Assembly (NCBI GenBank): GCA_007026445.1
Contig: VDMD01000002.1
Span: 2,108,001 to 2,172,000, forward strand
Length of the DNA stretch: 64,000 nt
Source of the DNA: Schizophyllum amplum
Lineage: Eukaryota > Basidiomycota > Agaricomycetes > Agaricales > Schizophyllaceae
Direction of reading: 5' to 3'
The position numbers and the translations under genes are program-made. Each line of letters opens with the position of its first letter. The stretch's first letter is position 1. Below are positions 22,440 through 33,337 of the stretch, in pieces. The notes beneath the pieces are model-generated. The model made no database searches and was not told the DNA's origin. It saw only the letters and a program-made list of their open reading frames with translations.

Positions 22440-23026
22440 TCAGTGATCGAGCAAAAGCTGTCGGAGAAGCACGACCCACAAGGCCTGTCCGACAACATTG
22501 CCAGGCTCGCTATACAGGCAGACATGCAGACGGGCGACACCCGTGCCCTGGCCAAGGAGGTCATTACACGACGACACAGCGCAGCCCACTTCCGAAGTCG
22601 ATTTCCAGACAACTTGCGTCCAATGGTTGTATACCGGAGCGGTAACGGAGTATTGTGCTGTCGAAGAGCCGGTCAGCTGAAGATCTTCCATGAGATAGAC
22701 GTGTAACGCGCACATTCATCGGATGCGAATGCGTTCACGGCGTCGACGGGTGTGAAATCATCTGTCCCGGCGACAATGTTCTCGCCGTACAGCGTGTCGA
22801 GAAGCGCGCCGCCGGAAGATGCCATCTGGCAGGTGTTGGCGTACTCCTGCGCCATGATCGCAAGGGTGTCCGACCAGTCGAGGGCCGCCGCGTCGTGCTG
22901 GGCGCGTATGCTGTCGTGTGTATCCAAATATTCCAATATTTGGGCGTATGTGGGGTAGGCGGCAGCAAATGAGGAAAAGGTGAGGAGAATGATAGCAAGG
23001 GTCGACAAGAGGGTAGAGGGTGACAT
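22440..23026 (-). CDS. CAP/SCP/PR-1 family secreted protein, exon junction problematic
   Basis: Secreted cysteine-rich protein of the CAP superfamily; fungal members bind sterols or act in host and substrate interactions, which is inference here. ATG 23026 gives the signal peptide MSPSTLLSTLAIILLTFSSF. Next come DSIRAQHDAAALDWSDTLA (first His), CQMASSGG and LYGENIVAG (Glu). The second half reads SVTAPVYNHWTQVVWKSTSE (second His) and VARLHVCLYSEPGNVVGQ, then LLRQLLLDH and the stop at 22440. The halves lie in different frames. The only intron that restores frame (GTGAAC to TTCAG, about 60 bases) removes VNAFASDE, which probably carries the other Glu. Confidence 0.75.
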
Positions 23027-23135
23027 GATGGTGAGGTTCAGTGATAAGGAAAATGAATGACGGATGCTGGCAAGCCGTGGGTGAGGCCGGGAGTATGGGC
23101 TGGGGAGTTAGTAGCGCGCCGCGTCGTGTGTGTGG

Positions 23136-23143
23136 CTTATATA
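23136..23143 (-). promoter_or_regulatory. TATA box of the CAP gene
   Basis: Minus strand reads TATATAAG about 110 bases upstream of ATG 23026. Confidence 0.5.
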
Positions 23144-23757
23144 GCGTCGTCCTCAAGGCTACCCAGCACATGATCAGCGGACATGGTCGAGTTCGAAGAT
23201 AGCCGTGCCTGATTCTTGGCACACTGGCGGGCTTGATTGCCCAAGATGTCCTGGTCGTTGAATCTCTCAGAGCCATTCCACCAGAGGAAAGGTATGTTGC
23301 AAGGTTCTGCGCTGGCGGCGAGTAATGTTAGGCATATGGGTGTTGATGAGGCAGGTGAGGTGACCGTAGAGCAGACCAAGGGGGCCCGAATATGTACCTA
23401 CTGCTCGTCGGAGAACTTGACGCAGGTCGGTCATGAACAATGGACCCATGAGTTGGTGGGGCGGGCACAGGGCGAACAAGGCAACCCGGGAGGCGATCGA
23501 TCAATATAATCAGCGTTACCTGGCAAACTCGTCCGCGTATATCAAAGCTCCGGCAGGCTGTGAGCGGCTCTTCAGACGTTTGCCGTTCGTTCAAGCCGAT
23601 TGAACTGCGCGGGAGTTCAGAGACGCTAGATGACCAAAATGTGCCACACCAGAAGAATGCGAGATGGGTCGGTCGAGCGCATATTGGATTACGCGTAGGC
23701 AACGCATATATGGTACAGTCCTTGCGTGGCTAGCGCAGGACGATCTATGGATACAAC
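23144..23757. other. Intergenic
   Basis: About 610 bases between the CAP promoter and the prefoldin gene 3' end. Nothing beyond noise-length frames is seen. Confidence 0.4.
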
Positions 23758-24292
23758 TCATGCCCTGACTGGACGGATGCCATAGTCGCGCTTGAAGTTA
23801 TCGAACGTCTGCTCTTTTGTCTTGTACTGCTCTGCAAGGCTTTTGATCGCCTGCACGATCTGTACACCGCGTCAGAAACGAATGAAGAGGGGATAATCCA
23901 ACACACATTATCACGATTGAGCTTGAGCGCCGGTACGACATCTTTTACTGTGCGTTCGACGAGGACACCGCCGATCAGTCGAAAGCATTTCCTGTCGGGC
24001 TCCTCCGCCAGCGTGTCATTCAGCGTGTTCAGGACAAGGCTGGCGAGAGTTAGTGATGTGGGGGTCCATTCAAGGACTGGCACACACCCATGCTCGTCTG
24101 CTTCGGATTCGAGTTCGCCTATCTTCTGTGCGATGGATTGCAACTCAGTTTGCATGCGAGAATAGTTTTGCTGGATCTCTGGCTGGTTCGCTGTGATCAG
24201 CTGCAAGCATAGTGCTAGGTTTAGTAAATCTTACCCTGGTCGCTCAGAGGAGGGACCTTGGACTTGGCCTTCGCCTCCTTCGTGGACGCCAT
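23758..24292 (-). CDS. PFD2: Prefoldin subunit 2
   Basis: Beta-type subunit of the hexameric prefoldin/GimC chaperone, which passes nascent actin and tubulin to the CCT chaperonin in the cytosol. ATG 24292 opens MASTKEAKAKSKVPPLSDQ, then after introns LITANQPEIQQNYSRMQTEL and LVLNTLNDTLAEEPDRKCFR, followed by LIGGVLVERTVKDVVPALKL. The last exon reads IVQAIKSLAEQYKTKEQTFD and ends GIRPVRA with the stop at 23758-23760. The two coiled-coil helices flanking the beta-hairpin (RLIGGVLVERTV) match the family closely. It is divergent from the NDUFS8 gene with about 205 bases between start codons. Confidence 0.93.
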
Positions 24293-24497
24293 CGATGTTG
24301 GAGGCAAGTTTGTGCAACAATTAATTTCCTCTGCTAACCCTCGGTGAGGGCGGATAACCATTTCTTAACTCCGGGTTAACCTCGCCACCAAAACGAACAC
24401 GCTGATTGGCCGACCGGATCAGTCCGGCGAATATTCGCGTCCAAGCGGGACCGACCGTGACCAAATTCCTTCATCGCCGTCCACAACGACGAGCACA
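24293..24497. promoter_or_regulatory. Shared divergent promoter of prefoldin 2 and NDUFS8
   Basis: Only 205 bases separate the two start codons. It contains the inverted pair GGTTAA/TTAACC-like words around 24355-24385 (CTTAACTCCGGGTTAAC), but no TATA box, as expected for housekeeping genes. Confidence 0.5.
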
Positions 24498-25463
<966 letters not shown>

Positions 25464-25866
25464 AGTCATTTTAGGGACTTCTGTCCTGTCTTCTGTATCC
25501 TGTGGCTTGTCCTGGAATCAACGTCATACAGTCATCATAGTGCGCTGCGAATTTGTCAGAGCAAAATACCACAGCGGTCTTCATGTCGCTGGTCGCCGAT
25601 AACGAGCAAGCCACTTCCCCATTGTTCAACGGAAGGGGATTGTACTCCTTTGTGAGCCGGTTTGATTTCGTCAAGAGTTTTCACGCGGTGCCTAGACATT
25701 TCATGTGCTTCTACAAGCGGATCTCGCCTGTCGAGCTTCTCTGGACTCATTCTCTGGCCATGGCATCTACCTCCCAACGGTAGTGAGTGCAATACCTCCT
25801 GGGAAGTGGGGCAGACCGTTACACGAGCTACATAAAGGCAATCATGTGCTCTCCCAGCAGCGATGC
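25464..25866. other. Convergent intergenic region
   Basis: About 400 bases between the ends of NDUFS8 and the RTA1-like gene. No gene or obvious repeat. Confidence 0.4.
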
Positions 25867-27045
25867 TCATGCATTTTGGGGCACCAACATCTCCGTCGCT
25901 TCCTGGTGACCAGTGCTATCCTTCGTTTCCCAGAACTTCGCGTCCTTCTTCCGAATGAGGCCGATGATGTCGAAGGGGTCGAACAGAGTAAGCAGGAAGT
26001 TGCGCTTGTCTTTGTACCCTGGGCCCTCGATTTCTGTCTTCCCATCTTCCGACAGGTAGATCTTATTGTTCCTGGGCAAGTACCGTGAGGGATGGAAGAC
26101 GTTGAGGAGGACGCTGTTGCTGAACATTAGGGAAGCCTCGAAGACCCAGAAGAACCATTCGTGGCAGACGATGGGACTGATGTTCCCGCCCGACGTCGTG
26201 CTGATCTGGGCGACTGCGAAGTACTCCACGGTGCGGTAGATGGTGCGTGCTGTGATGATGGTACAGCTGCAGTACAGCACCACGATGACGGTCCGCAGAT
26301 TACTCTTCAACACTCCTGTGCGGCGGCACTTGTAGTGGAAACGGGCCGCGATGCCAATGAAAAGCGTCATGGCGACCAGTTGCAGGATGAGAGCTGCTTT
26401 GAGGAGGCCGTGCCCGAGCGCCTGCTTCGACTCCGGGAGCGACGTGTTGGCGACATAGGCTGCTCCCGTCCCCGTGAGGGCGCCGATGGCCGTGTCCAAT
26501 CCGATGAAGGTCGTCACAACGCGCCCGGGGTGAAGAGGTGCATGGTACGGGACATAATAGAGGACGCGTCCCAGCAAGAAGTAGTTTGCACCTTCGTACA
26601 CCGGACTGAAGAGAAAGGAAGTAAGTGCGTTGTCACGAGTTCTCTTGCCGTGACTCACGGTGCAATCAGCAGCAGCGCCGTCGACGCGATGAAGACGCCA
26701 AGATTATCGTAATTGTACGCTCCAACTTCGCGCATTATAAACCCTACGGTGAAGTACACGGCAGCCCATGGCAATAAGCCACTGACTGACCAGCACTTAT
26801 AGCGACTGGAATCGTGCGACTATCAGTCCTCAGTGGTCTCAACCTTGCAACTGAATACGCACAAGCATTGATACGCATGGACGATGCCTGAGGCGGCGAA
26901 GAGAACCGCGAACGCGATGGGCACTCCCTTGTTAGGCGCGTAGCACCATAGGCTGCCTTCAGCTTCAGGAGACACTGAGCGTCTGGTTATCGTGCAGGGA
27001 TATCATGTTGAACACACCGTAGCCTGCAGGCGGTCCGGACGACAT
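25867..27045 (-). CDS. RTA1/RSB1-like seven-helix membrane protein
   Basis: Member of the fungal RTA1 family (lipid-translocating exporter/7-aminocholesterol resistance type), placed in the plasma membrane. ATG 27045 opens MSSGPPAGY, joined by a 43-base intron to VSPEAEGSLWCYAPNKGVPI and the first helix AFAVLFAASGIVHAYQC. A middle exon reads AAVYFTVGFIMREVGAYNYD and continues LGVFIASTALLLIAP. The family block PVYEGANYFLLGRVLYYVPY follows, then RTIYRTVEYFAVAQ and CHEWFFWVFEASLMFSNSVL. The tail NVFHPSRYLPRNNKIYL is typical, with the stop at 25867. Substrate unknown. Confidence 0.9.
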
Positions 27046-27616
27046 AAATTCGCTGGTTGAGTTGACAGTTTCTCTCGAACTTGCTCGCGCTTCAGAGGTG
27101 CGGGTGAGCTTCTGAGCAGGTGTCTTCGTGAAGGTCGTTGTCGGTGTAAAACAGCTGTGGGAGGTGTTTATAGTGTGCGGCCAACTTCTCGGCAGTCCAT
27201 TCTATGCCACGGCCATACATCAATTGTTTTTGGCGTACTATTCGCACAGCCTCATTGCTGGTGAAACGATGGATTGTGCCTTGATGAATCGACATACAGC
27301 TCACAGGAGCCACAACGACTCCTCGAAGCTCGTACAGGGCTCGCAATCATCTCATCTAATTCTTGTCAACACATTTGCTTGGTCCTGTTGTGACCATATG
27401 GGTCCGAAACAAGCGTGGGAATTCCATGTTCGACTTTGCACGACTGGTGCTACCCCTATAACGAACCTATAGTTTTCTTTGGCTGTTGTAGAGAGGTCTT
27501 GCAGCTGAAGCGCTGACCACTTCAAATATGTAAGCCATTTTTTCATTGCGAATGGGGAAGAAAATCGTTGTGCCACAAATCTTGAGCTTGCTGCCGTGCC
27601 ACATAAAACTCAAGAG
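27046..27616. other. Region left of the inverted-repeat element, possible 5' exon(s) of the next plus-strand gene
   Basis: About 570 bases. The part nearest the element (27545-27616) reads on the plus strand as IANGEENRCATNLELAAVPH then KTQE up to a GTAATA donor-like site, which looks coding. Farther left, plus and minus frames of 80-110 codons have no recognised domain. The RTA1 gene promoter must also lie here. Confidence 0.35.
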
Positions 27617-27620
27617 GTAA

Positions 27621-28030
27621 TAGAGGCGTTGCGCAACTGTTGTTGTTGGTCCGTGTTGTTGTTAGAAATTTCCGTTGTTTTTATCTTTAGGTCCTGTGCA
27701 GCTAAGAAAAAGCACTATAGCCTTACTACATTCCGCCTATGATTTGTGAACGCCCCAGGCTTACACCTGCGCTCGCCGGCGATGGCTGAGCGTCGTGCGC
27801 AGGACGTTCTCGGCGATGGCCGTCGGCTTCGCCCGACTGCGGCACGTGGCGCGTGCCACCACCATCCGCCTCTTACTGCCGCTGGCGGCGTCGATTTTGA
27901 CGGATATGACTGCTCAGAGGGTTGCACTGGCCTCTGATACCTGCTATCCGTGCCTTGGCTGACTTTTGAATTACAACAAGAGTGTCCAACAACAATAGTG
28001 ACCAACAACAACAGCTGCGCAACGCCTCTA
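27621..28030. mobile_element. MITE-like element with terminal inverted repeats and TA borders
   Basis: A 410-base segment. The two ends are inverted copies: the first 31 bases, starting TAGAGGCGTTGCGCA, match the reverse complement of the right end with one mismatch, and weaker identity continues to about 50 bases. Both ends have TA at the outermost position, as in a TA target-site duplication (Tc1/mariner-type insertion). The repeats contain the palindrome GTTGCGCAAC and runs of TTG. The interior encodes no transposase, so the element would be non-autonomous. Superfamily assignment is inference. Confidence 0.7.
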
Positions 28031-28949
28031 ATGCTAGCTATGCGCGTCTAATGTTCTCCGTACCAAGGAAGCCTCTTCAAAAAGTGGGAAATGATGCTAC
28101 TTTAGCGAATAGGGACCTGGCAGCCAAAATTTGCCATCTGAACGCTGAGGTGCCAGCAGGCTTATAGGAGAATCTGAAATAGTCTTAAACCACAGCCTGC
28201 ACATATAAGGTTGGTGACCGCTCCAATACTTTCCGTTACTATCTTTCAGGAAACCATGAACGATTCAGCCAAGTCTCATACCGCACATGCTGACTTTCGA
28301 GCTGCAGCCGAGCCCAGTGGTACGCTTGGGAGGTGCGTATCACTTCTCTTGACCGTTGCCTTCTGACAGTCATATCATGTGTTCTTCCAGACTATTGAAA
28401 CCCCTCGAAAGAAAGCCAGCGCGCGTGCTGGAGAGCAACACGCATACTCAACGCCTCAAGTCGTCAACGCATTCTAAGCCCCTGAGATCGAGCACTCCCT
28501 CCAGGCATCATAGCCGAGGCGTCCCATCGTTCACAAGCTCTAAGAAGCGACAGCACGTCGAAGAAGGCGGACGGCCAGCGACGCGGCCGCGATTATCCGA
28601 TGCGGCGTCCTCCGGCACTTTCCACGATCCCCGTCCGCTGCGCTCCCATGCGCGAGAGGCGATAGACAGGCGGACGTCCTCGAAGAGTGGCAATCGACAC
28701 GCTCTGATGGACGTGGTCCTTGATAGGAGGCAGGAAGCGCTTGGGCTTGAGGATGGGGAGGATGTGGCGCTGGACAATGTTGCGATCGCGATGCTTCTCG
28801 CCCCGCGCTTGCGACTTGCCTCCTCTCTGCCCAGCGGACCAGCGCCGCACATCCAGTACATCTGGTCCGGCTCCTTCCCCGAGATAAGCCCTCCTAGCAG
28901 CATCTTCACCTTCCCTGACAGCTTCGAGCGCCATACCGTGAACGAGTAG
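28015..28949 (+). CDS. Hypothetical protein; 5' exon(s) probably across the inverted-repeat element
   Basis: Three exons can be joined in frame: 28015-28149 (LRNASNASYARLMFSVPRKP ... AKICHLNAE), 28251-28332 (ETMNDSAKSHTAHADFRAAA ... GTLGR) and 28391-28949, which ends TFPDSFERHTVNE. The borders are CAACAG, GAG/GTGCCA, TTTCAG, AG/GTGCGT and TTCCAG. The protein is basic in the middle and has no known domain. The first listed exon lacks an ATG, so translation must begin upstream, either beyond the element or, if that exon is not used, at ATG 28256. A nuclear protein is possible. Confidence 0.5.
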
Positions 28950-29317
28950 CGGACACGGTGTATTCTGGTTGATGACTTGGCGCTTTGGGCGAGGGCGCGT
29001 GCCCGAGGTTGACGCACATCCGAACGATGTGATATGTTGCACGAGAGCTCGACCGAGACATGTTCCTTCCGAGTTCCTACACAATAGTTACATACCCGCA
29101 TCGCATTTTGTAATCGTAATAGGACAGTCCGAGGATGATGAAGCACTGTTCTGTCCGAGCCGGTGTCGGTTTTCTGTCCGAAGTTGTTGTGTGAATAAGC
29201 CGTATTCACCCGAGTAGCATCGCGATAGCAGAGGAACTAGTAACACAAGGAATTGAAAGCGAAACATAGTGGCGTCCCACAACCCAAAGGTATAACAACT
29301 AACAACGCATTACTCAG
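28950..29317. other. Convergent intergenic region
   Basis: About 370 bases between the ends of two genes. Short frames only. Confidence 0.4.
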
Positions 29318-31254
29318 CTAAGGTCCTCTTGTGTCTTCATCGTGGCGGTAATGGCGATGGTGGTAGTGATGCGATGAGGGCGGAGGTCGGCTTTGATGGG
29401 TCTCTTGATAGTAAGGGTAGCCCGGATCGTGTGGCGCATGTCCGGGATACGACATGCGCGGAGGCGGCGGTCTACGATCGTCGGCGTCTGCCATGTCGAG
29501 GTCTTCCCGCGGTCTTTTGCGAGGAGCGACATGCGCCGATGGTGGAGGTAGTGGCGGCGGCGGTTGCGGTGGATGAGACGGCGAATATCCCGGGGGTGGA
29601 CCTCTAGCTGACCGATGGGTGTCCGGGTATGAGTATGCGCTGCGTCCACCGTGGGGTGCCCGATCCCGCGAAGGATGCGACCATCGTTCGTCGTAGTCCG
29701 TTTCCGGTGCTACCGGGCGCAGTCTATACGAGGCGGCCTGCTCGGCCTCGCGCGGACGGGAATATTGCGCCACCCGGTGCGGACCCTCCGACGGTGCTGA
29801 GCTCGGTCCTGACACGGGACCTGGGCTCACAGCTGACGAACCGTAGTCGGGCGCTGGTACAGGCGGGAAGTATGCTGGCTCGTCTCGCGGCGGAGGAACA
29901 CGATGATCGACGTAGTCGCCATTCGCCGTCACCTGACGAGACCGCGATAGAGCTGGAGGCGGTGGCCCGTAGACAATAGATGGATCGCCGTCTCGCGCTC
30001 TGCGAGGCGGGTATTCCCCTCGGTCACGCCCCCAGTCGTTCTCCCATTCGCGGTCGGGACGAGTATTGTCCGCATATGACCCTGGCCCAGCTCGATGGCG
30101 ATCATGCACAGCATAAGGGCTACGGGAGTCCACGGGGGACATGCGAGCACGAGGACTGCGAGGACGATGGCTATTATGGGTATCATGGGGTATCGGGTGT
30201 TCGTGCGGATCATGAGGATGCATCCTGCGTCGGTCCAGATGTGGCGGACTTCGCATCGAGGGGCCCGGGATGGCTTCCGAGTGGTGGGTAGGATGAGGCG
30301 GATACCCAGAGGCGAGGGTGTGAGGTGGCGTCGGCGCTACCGGCCTACTGTGCGAGACCGAACGCGTACGCGACGAGTGCGCGGGGGGCACATGTCCGTA
30401 GTGCGCATCAGGTGGACCGTGGGAATAGGCTGAAGGATGGGAACTGTGCGGAGAGTATGGCATCGGCGCGCTAGGGGGAACACGAGAATGTCGCGCGTCA
30501 TAGGGTGGTTCTGGCGCCTCAGGAGGGGCGCGATGCACGCGACGCGCATCCAAAGGAGGGGGAGGGATATGCGTGAACGCCTCGGGACGCGTCGAATGCG
30601 ATGCGGACATGCTGTGGGCCGGCGAAATCTCTGGCGGTGGAATGACACGATCCATGGCCACTAGCGGTCGGTCACCGGGACCACTTGTGGTCTTCTGAAT
30701 GGGTGGCAGTCTTCCCACTTCCGGAGAGACAACTGCCGCAGGTCGTGTGCGGTAACTCTCGCCATTAGGCGCGGGTATCGTGTGCGGCGGTGAAGCACGA
30801 TGCGGCGGCATAGGGGCAGCGGGCTCCGAGGGCAGAACGGGGGGCGGCACGGGAAGGGAGCGATCTCTGAGCTCAGGAGACGGAGGAATCGTCGTGAGGC
30901 GCTCGTAAAGCACGCTGCATGAAATGAGATGTTCGATCGGATGTGGGGGGACGCGACAGGACTCACGCTCGCTCCAGCTTCATGCGCTGGATGTTACGCT
31001 TCGCGTGAAGGACCTTGAGGTATAATTTGTCATTTTCCTGCGAGCTCGTCAGATGAATTATGGGATTGGAACGGTTTACGCACCGTCTCGATATCTTCAA
31101 CCTTGCGTTTGAGGTCCTTGTATTTCGTGATATAATTCGTCTCAGTTACTGGAGCCGTGACATCCGCAGGTATCTCGGTGGACTGCTGCCCAAAGTGCGC
31201 ATCAGGTGCTGCACTTTCTGAGTCCCGGGGCGCCGGAGTCGGCTGTCGCGACAT
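29318..31254 (-). CDS. Probable INO80 chromatin-remodelling complex subunit (INO80F/TFPT-type domain)
   Basis: ATG 31254 begins MSRQPTPAPRDSESAAPDAH. The conserved part is NYITKYKDLKRKVEDIE, joined over an intron to ENDKLYLKVLHAKRNIQRMK and LERAVLYERL: a two-helix coiled coil of the kind found in the INO80 complex F subunit (TFPT-like) and its fungal counterparts. The remaining ~520 codons form one exon of Pro/His/Arg/Ser-rich disordered sequence with a near-C-terminal basic patch (APRKRPREDLDMADADDRR) and a His-rich end (HHYHHRHYRHDEDTRGP). The role in nucleosome remodelling is inferred from the short helical domain only. Confidence 0.7.
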
Positions 31255-31281
31255 GGACGTCGGGGAAGAAGCGCGCGGATT

Positions 31282-31589
31282 TTACCCTTTTGATTCGACA
31301 AAACGGGCTTGCGATTTCGCGCTTTGACCAACGAACGGGGCAACCATTTCGGGCCCCTCGTTCCTCGACAACGTGTTCCATAGTTCACCATGCTCATCGG
31401 ACCTTGACGGGATGGAAAGATATACGGCTTTATAGTCGTCCTCAGACATAGATACACGTTCCTTGGCCTTGCGCGCTCGAATCTTGACTCGTGCCACAGC
31501 AGTGCCCGGCACGCGCCGGAGTAAATGCCGTAGCTCGCGTGGCTATTTTGAAGCCTTCCCACGATCGCTTTCTTGGCTAGTGCACTCAT
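31282..31589 (-). CDS. Small hypothetical protein, uncertain
   Basis: A frame ending at 31282 reads ARVKIRARKAKERVSMSEDD and YKAVYLSIPSRSDEHGELWN, then FVGQSAKSQARFVESKG. It has a charged, helix-like composition unlike the shadow frames. The candidate ATG at 31589 (MSALAKKAIV) is in another frame, and I could not find a convincing intron between them. It lies between the INO80F-like and NDUFA13 genes. It may be a small real gene or an upstream exon; no domain is recognised. Confidence 0.3.
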
Positions 31590-31687
31590 CGAGTAGTTTC
31601 AACGGAGCACATACGGTCGTTCCTCTCCCTCAATTGACACGCGCAATCAGTACGTCCTCCATTCCCCGAAGAAATGCTGAACGCTGA

Positions 31688-32457
31688 ATGGATGGACAGT
31701 GTCGCATTCCTACCGCCAGTGCGTGCTCCTGCTTCGCGTGTCCGCACGCGTCTGATGTCCATGCCAGGGATATGCCACCCCCCGGTGGGTTCGAAGCCGT
31801 GAAGTACAAACGGAATCTTCCCAACCGTGGTCTTCCGGCCTGGGCTGTTATGACCGGGATCTCCATCGTCTCGGCGTACGGCTGGTACCGAATTGTCCAG
31901 GGTAACTGGGAGATGAGGTGAGGCGAGCCAATCGCGTCTCGTACGGCCGGTTCCGCACGAGGGTCAGCTGGACGTAGAACGTGTCTAATCCCAACGCGCC
32001 CGTTGTTGAACGTGGTCTGGGCGAGGATCCGGCCGTTTCTCGGACGACTTATCGCTAGGATACCCCGCAATCTCGGTCGGCCTGAGGATGGGAAACGGCA
32101 GGAACGGACTGCTGACGGTTTCGACAGGGAAATCGTGCGAGAGAAGAGGTGGGGACGGATCCATCTTACCCCTCTGCTTATGGCGGAAGCGGACCGTGAC
32201 GCCTATCGACTCCAACAAGCGGCCCTAGCACGCGAGAAGGAGACGATGAAGGACGTGAAAGGCTGGGAGGTGCGTATAAGAAGCTTTTGCACCCCCTAAT
32301 GCTGCTGACTGGTGATTGCTTTCGATCCGCCGCACTCGACTTGGCCAACTTCTCATGTATCTGATCCCTCTGCTCTTGTTGCAACGCACGTCAAAAGGTG
32401 GGGAAGAGCGTCTACAACAACCCGAAGTACCAGTCGAACGAGATTGTCATCACGTAG
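31688..32457 (+). CDS. NDUFA13: NADH:ubiquinone oxidoreductase subunit NDUFA13 (GRIM-19/B16.6)
   Basis: Accessory subunit of the complex I membrane arm. ATG 31688 encodes MDGQCRIPTA, spliced (donor GTGCGT, acceptor GCCAG) to RDMPPPGGFEAVKYKRNLPN, the family hallmark. The single membrane helix LPAWAVMTGISIVSAYGWYR follows. After a second, roughly 200-base intron the frame continues REIVREKRWGRIHLTPLLMA and EADRDAYRLQQAALAREKET. The last exon gives GKSVYNNPKYQSNEIVIT with the stop at 32455-32457. Length and motifs agree with fungal orthologues. It lies about 6.2 kb from NDUFS8 on the same strand. Confidence 0.92.
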
Positions 32458-33293
32458 AACAGTCTTGTAGAAATGAGGCTGGCCGGCTTCGGGCGTCTTT
32501 GCTTCGAGTGATGCAATGTAGACTCATGCTACGACTCCATTTCGGGGCTGGTGTACAGTTGAGTCCGCGCGCTCTTGTCCGCGGCAGAAGCTTCGCAGCA
32601 TCCGGATCGACGAATGCGCATCGGACGCGCAGGCGGCTGAGGAGGACCGCCTGCCAAGCGACGGTCACCCAACAATAGCTTCCGAAAGTACCGCCGGCCG
32701 GGATCAGAATTGCCACATGGGGGATACGGCTTGTGTGACATGATTCTCCGAAGGAAGTTTTCTGTATTTTGGTTGTCCTTGTCCCATCAGGACCGCGAGC
32801 CACGCATCACTGGACGCCTCAGCTCAAGCTACTTAGCGCGAAACCTTGCAGGCCGCGCATCCAGCCGGAATACGAGTCGGTTCTCTTGCGATTGGGCTCG
32901 GATCAGCAGTGCAGAGCGACAAGGAAGGAAGGAAGACAGACAGACAGACAGCTGGCCTGCTAGACATATGCTGAGGCTCAGCATATGCTCATTCTTCAGC
33001 GGGGACTCCATCAGTGCAGTGCGTCTTCCATTGGCTCTTCCTCTCTATCAACCTATTGACCGCCCGATTAGGAACGATAGACGGCTCAGTTGACCGGTCC
33101 GACGCGGTGCTGTGCCTTTGTCACCCCACTTGTCACTGAGCGTCACTGACTCGAAGTGAACTCGGGCTCAAAGGGTATAGCCCAAAGTCAGTTACGAAAA
33201 TGGCATTCTTCCCACCATTTAAGGCGCGGTCCCGGTTCAAAACGGCGCTCGCGCCTTTCTTCCGGCCCCCCATCATCTCCGCCCATAGATCAC
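32458..33293. other. Intergenic with microsatellite and perfect hairpin
   Basis: About 840 bases upstream of the HMG-box gene. It holds AAGG repeats at 32921-32934 running into (GACA)n at 32935-32951, then a palindrome at 32965-32987 with 11-base arms (CATATGCTGAG) around one central base. No gene seen. Confidence 0.5.
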
Positions 33294-33300
33294 TATATAA
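33294..33300 (+). promoter_or_regulatory. TATA box of the HMG-box gene
   Basis: TATATAA, 38 bases before ATG 33338. This spacing argues that translation starts at 33338 and not at the in-frame ATG at 33200, which lies upstream of the box. Confidence 0.6.
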
Positions 33301-33337
33301 CCGCCCCGGGACCGCCGCCCCTCACCCTCCTCCCCCC

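Noticed and set aside
33200..33337. Upstream in-frame ATG extension of the HMG-box protein (MAFFPPFKARSRFK...)
   Set aside because: The TATATAA box lies between this ATG and the one at 33338, so the upstream segment is most likely promoter.
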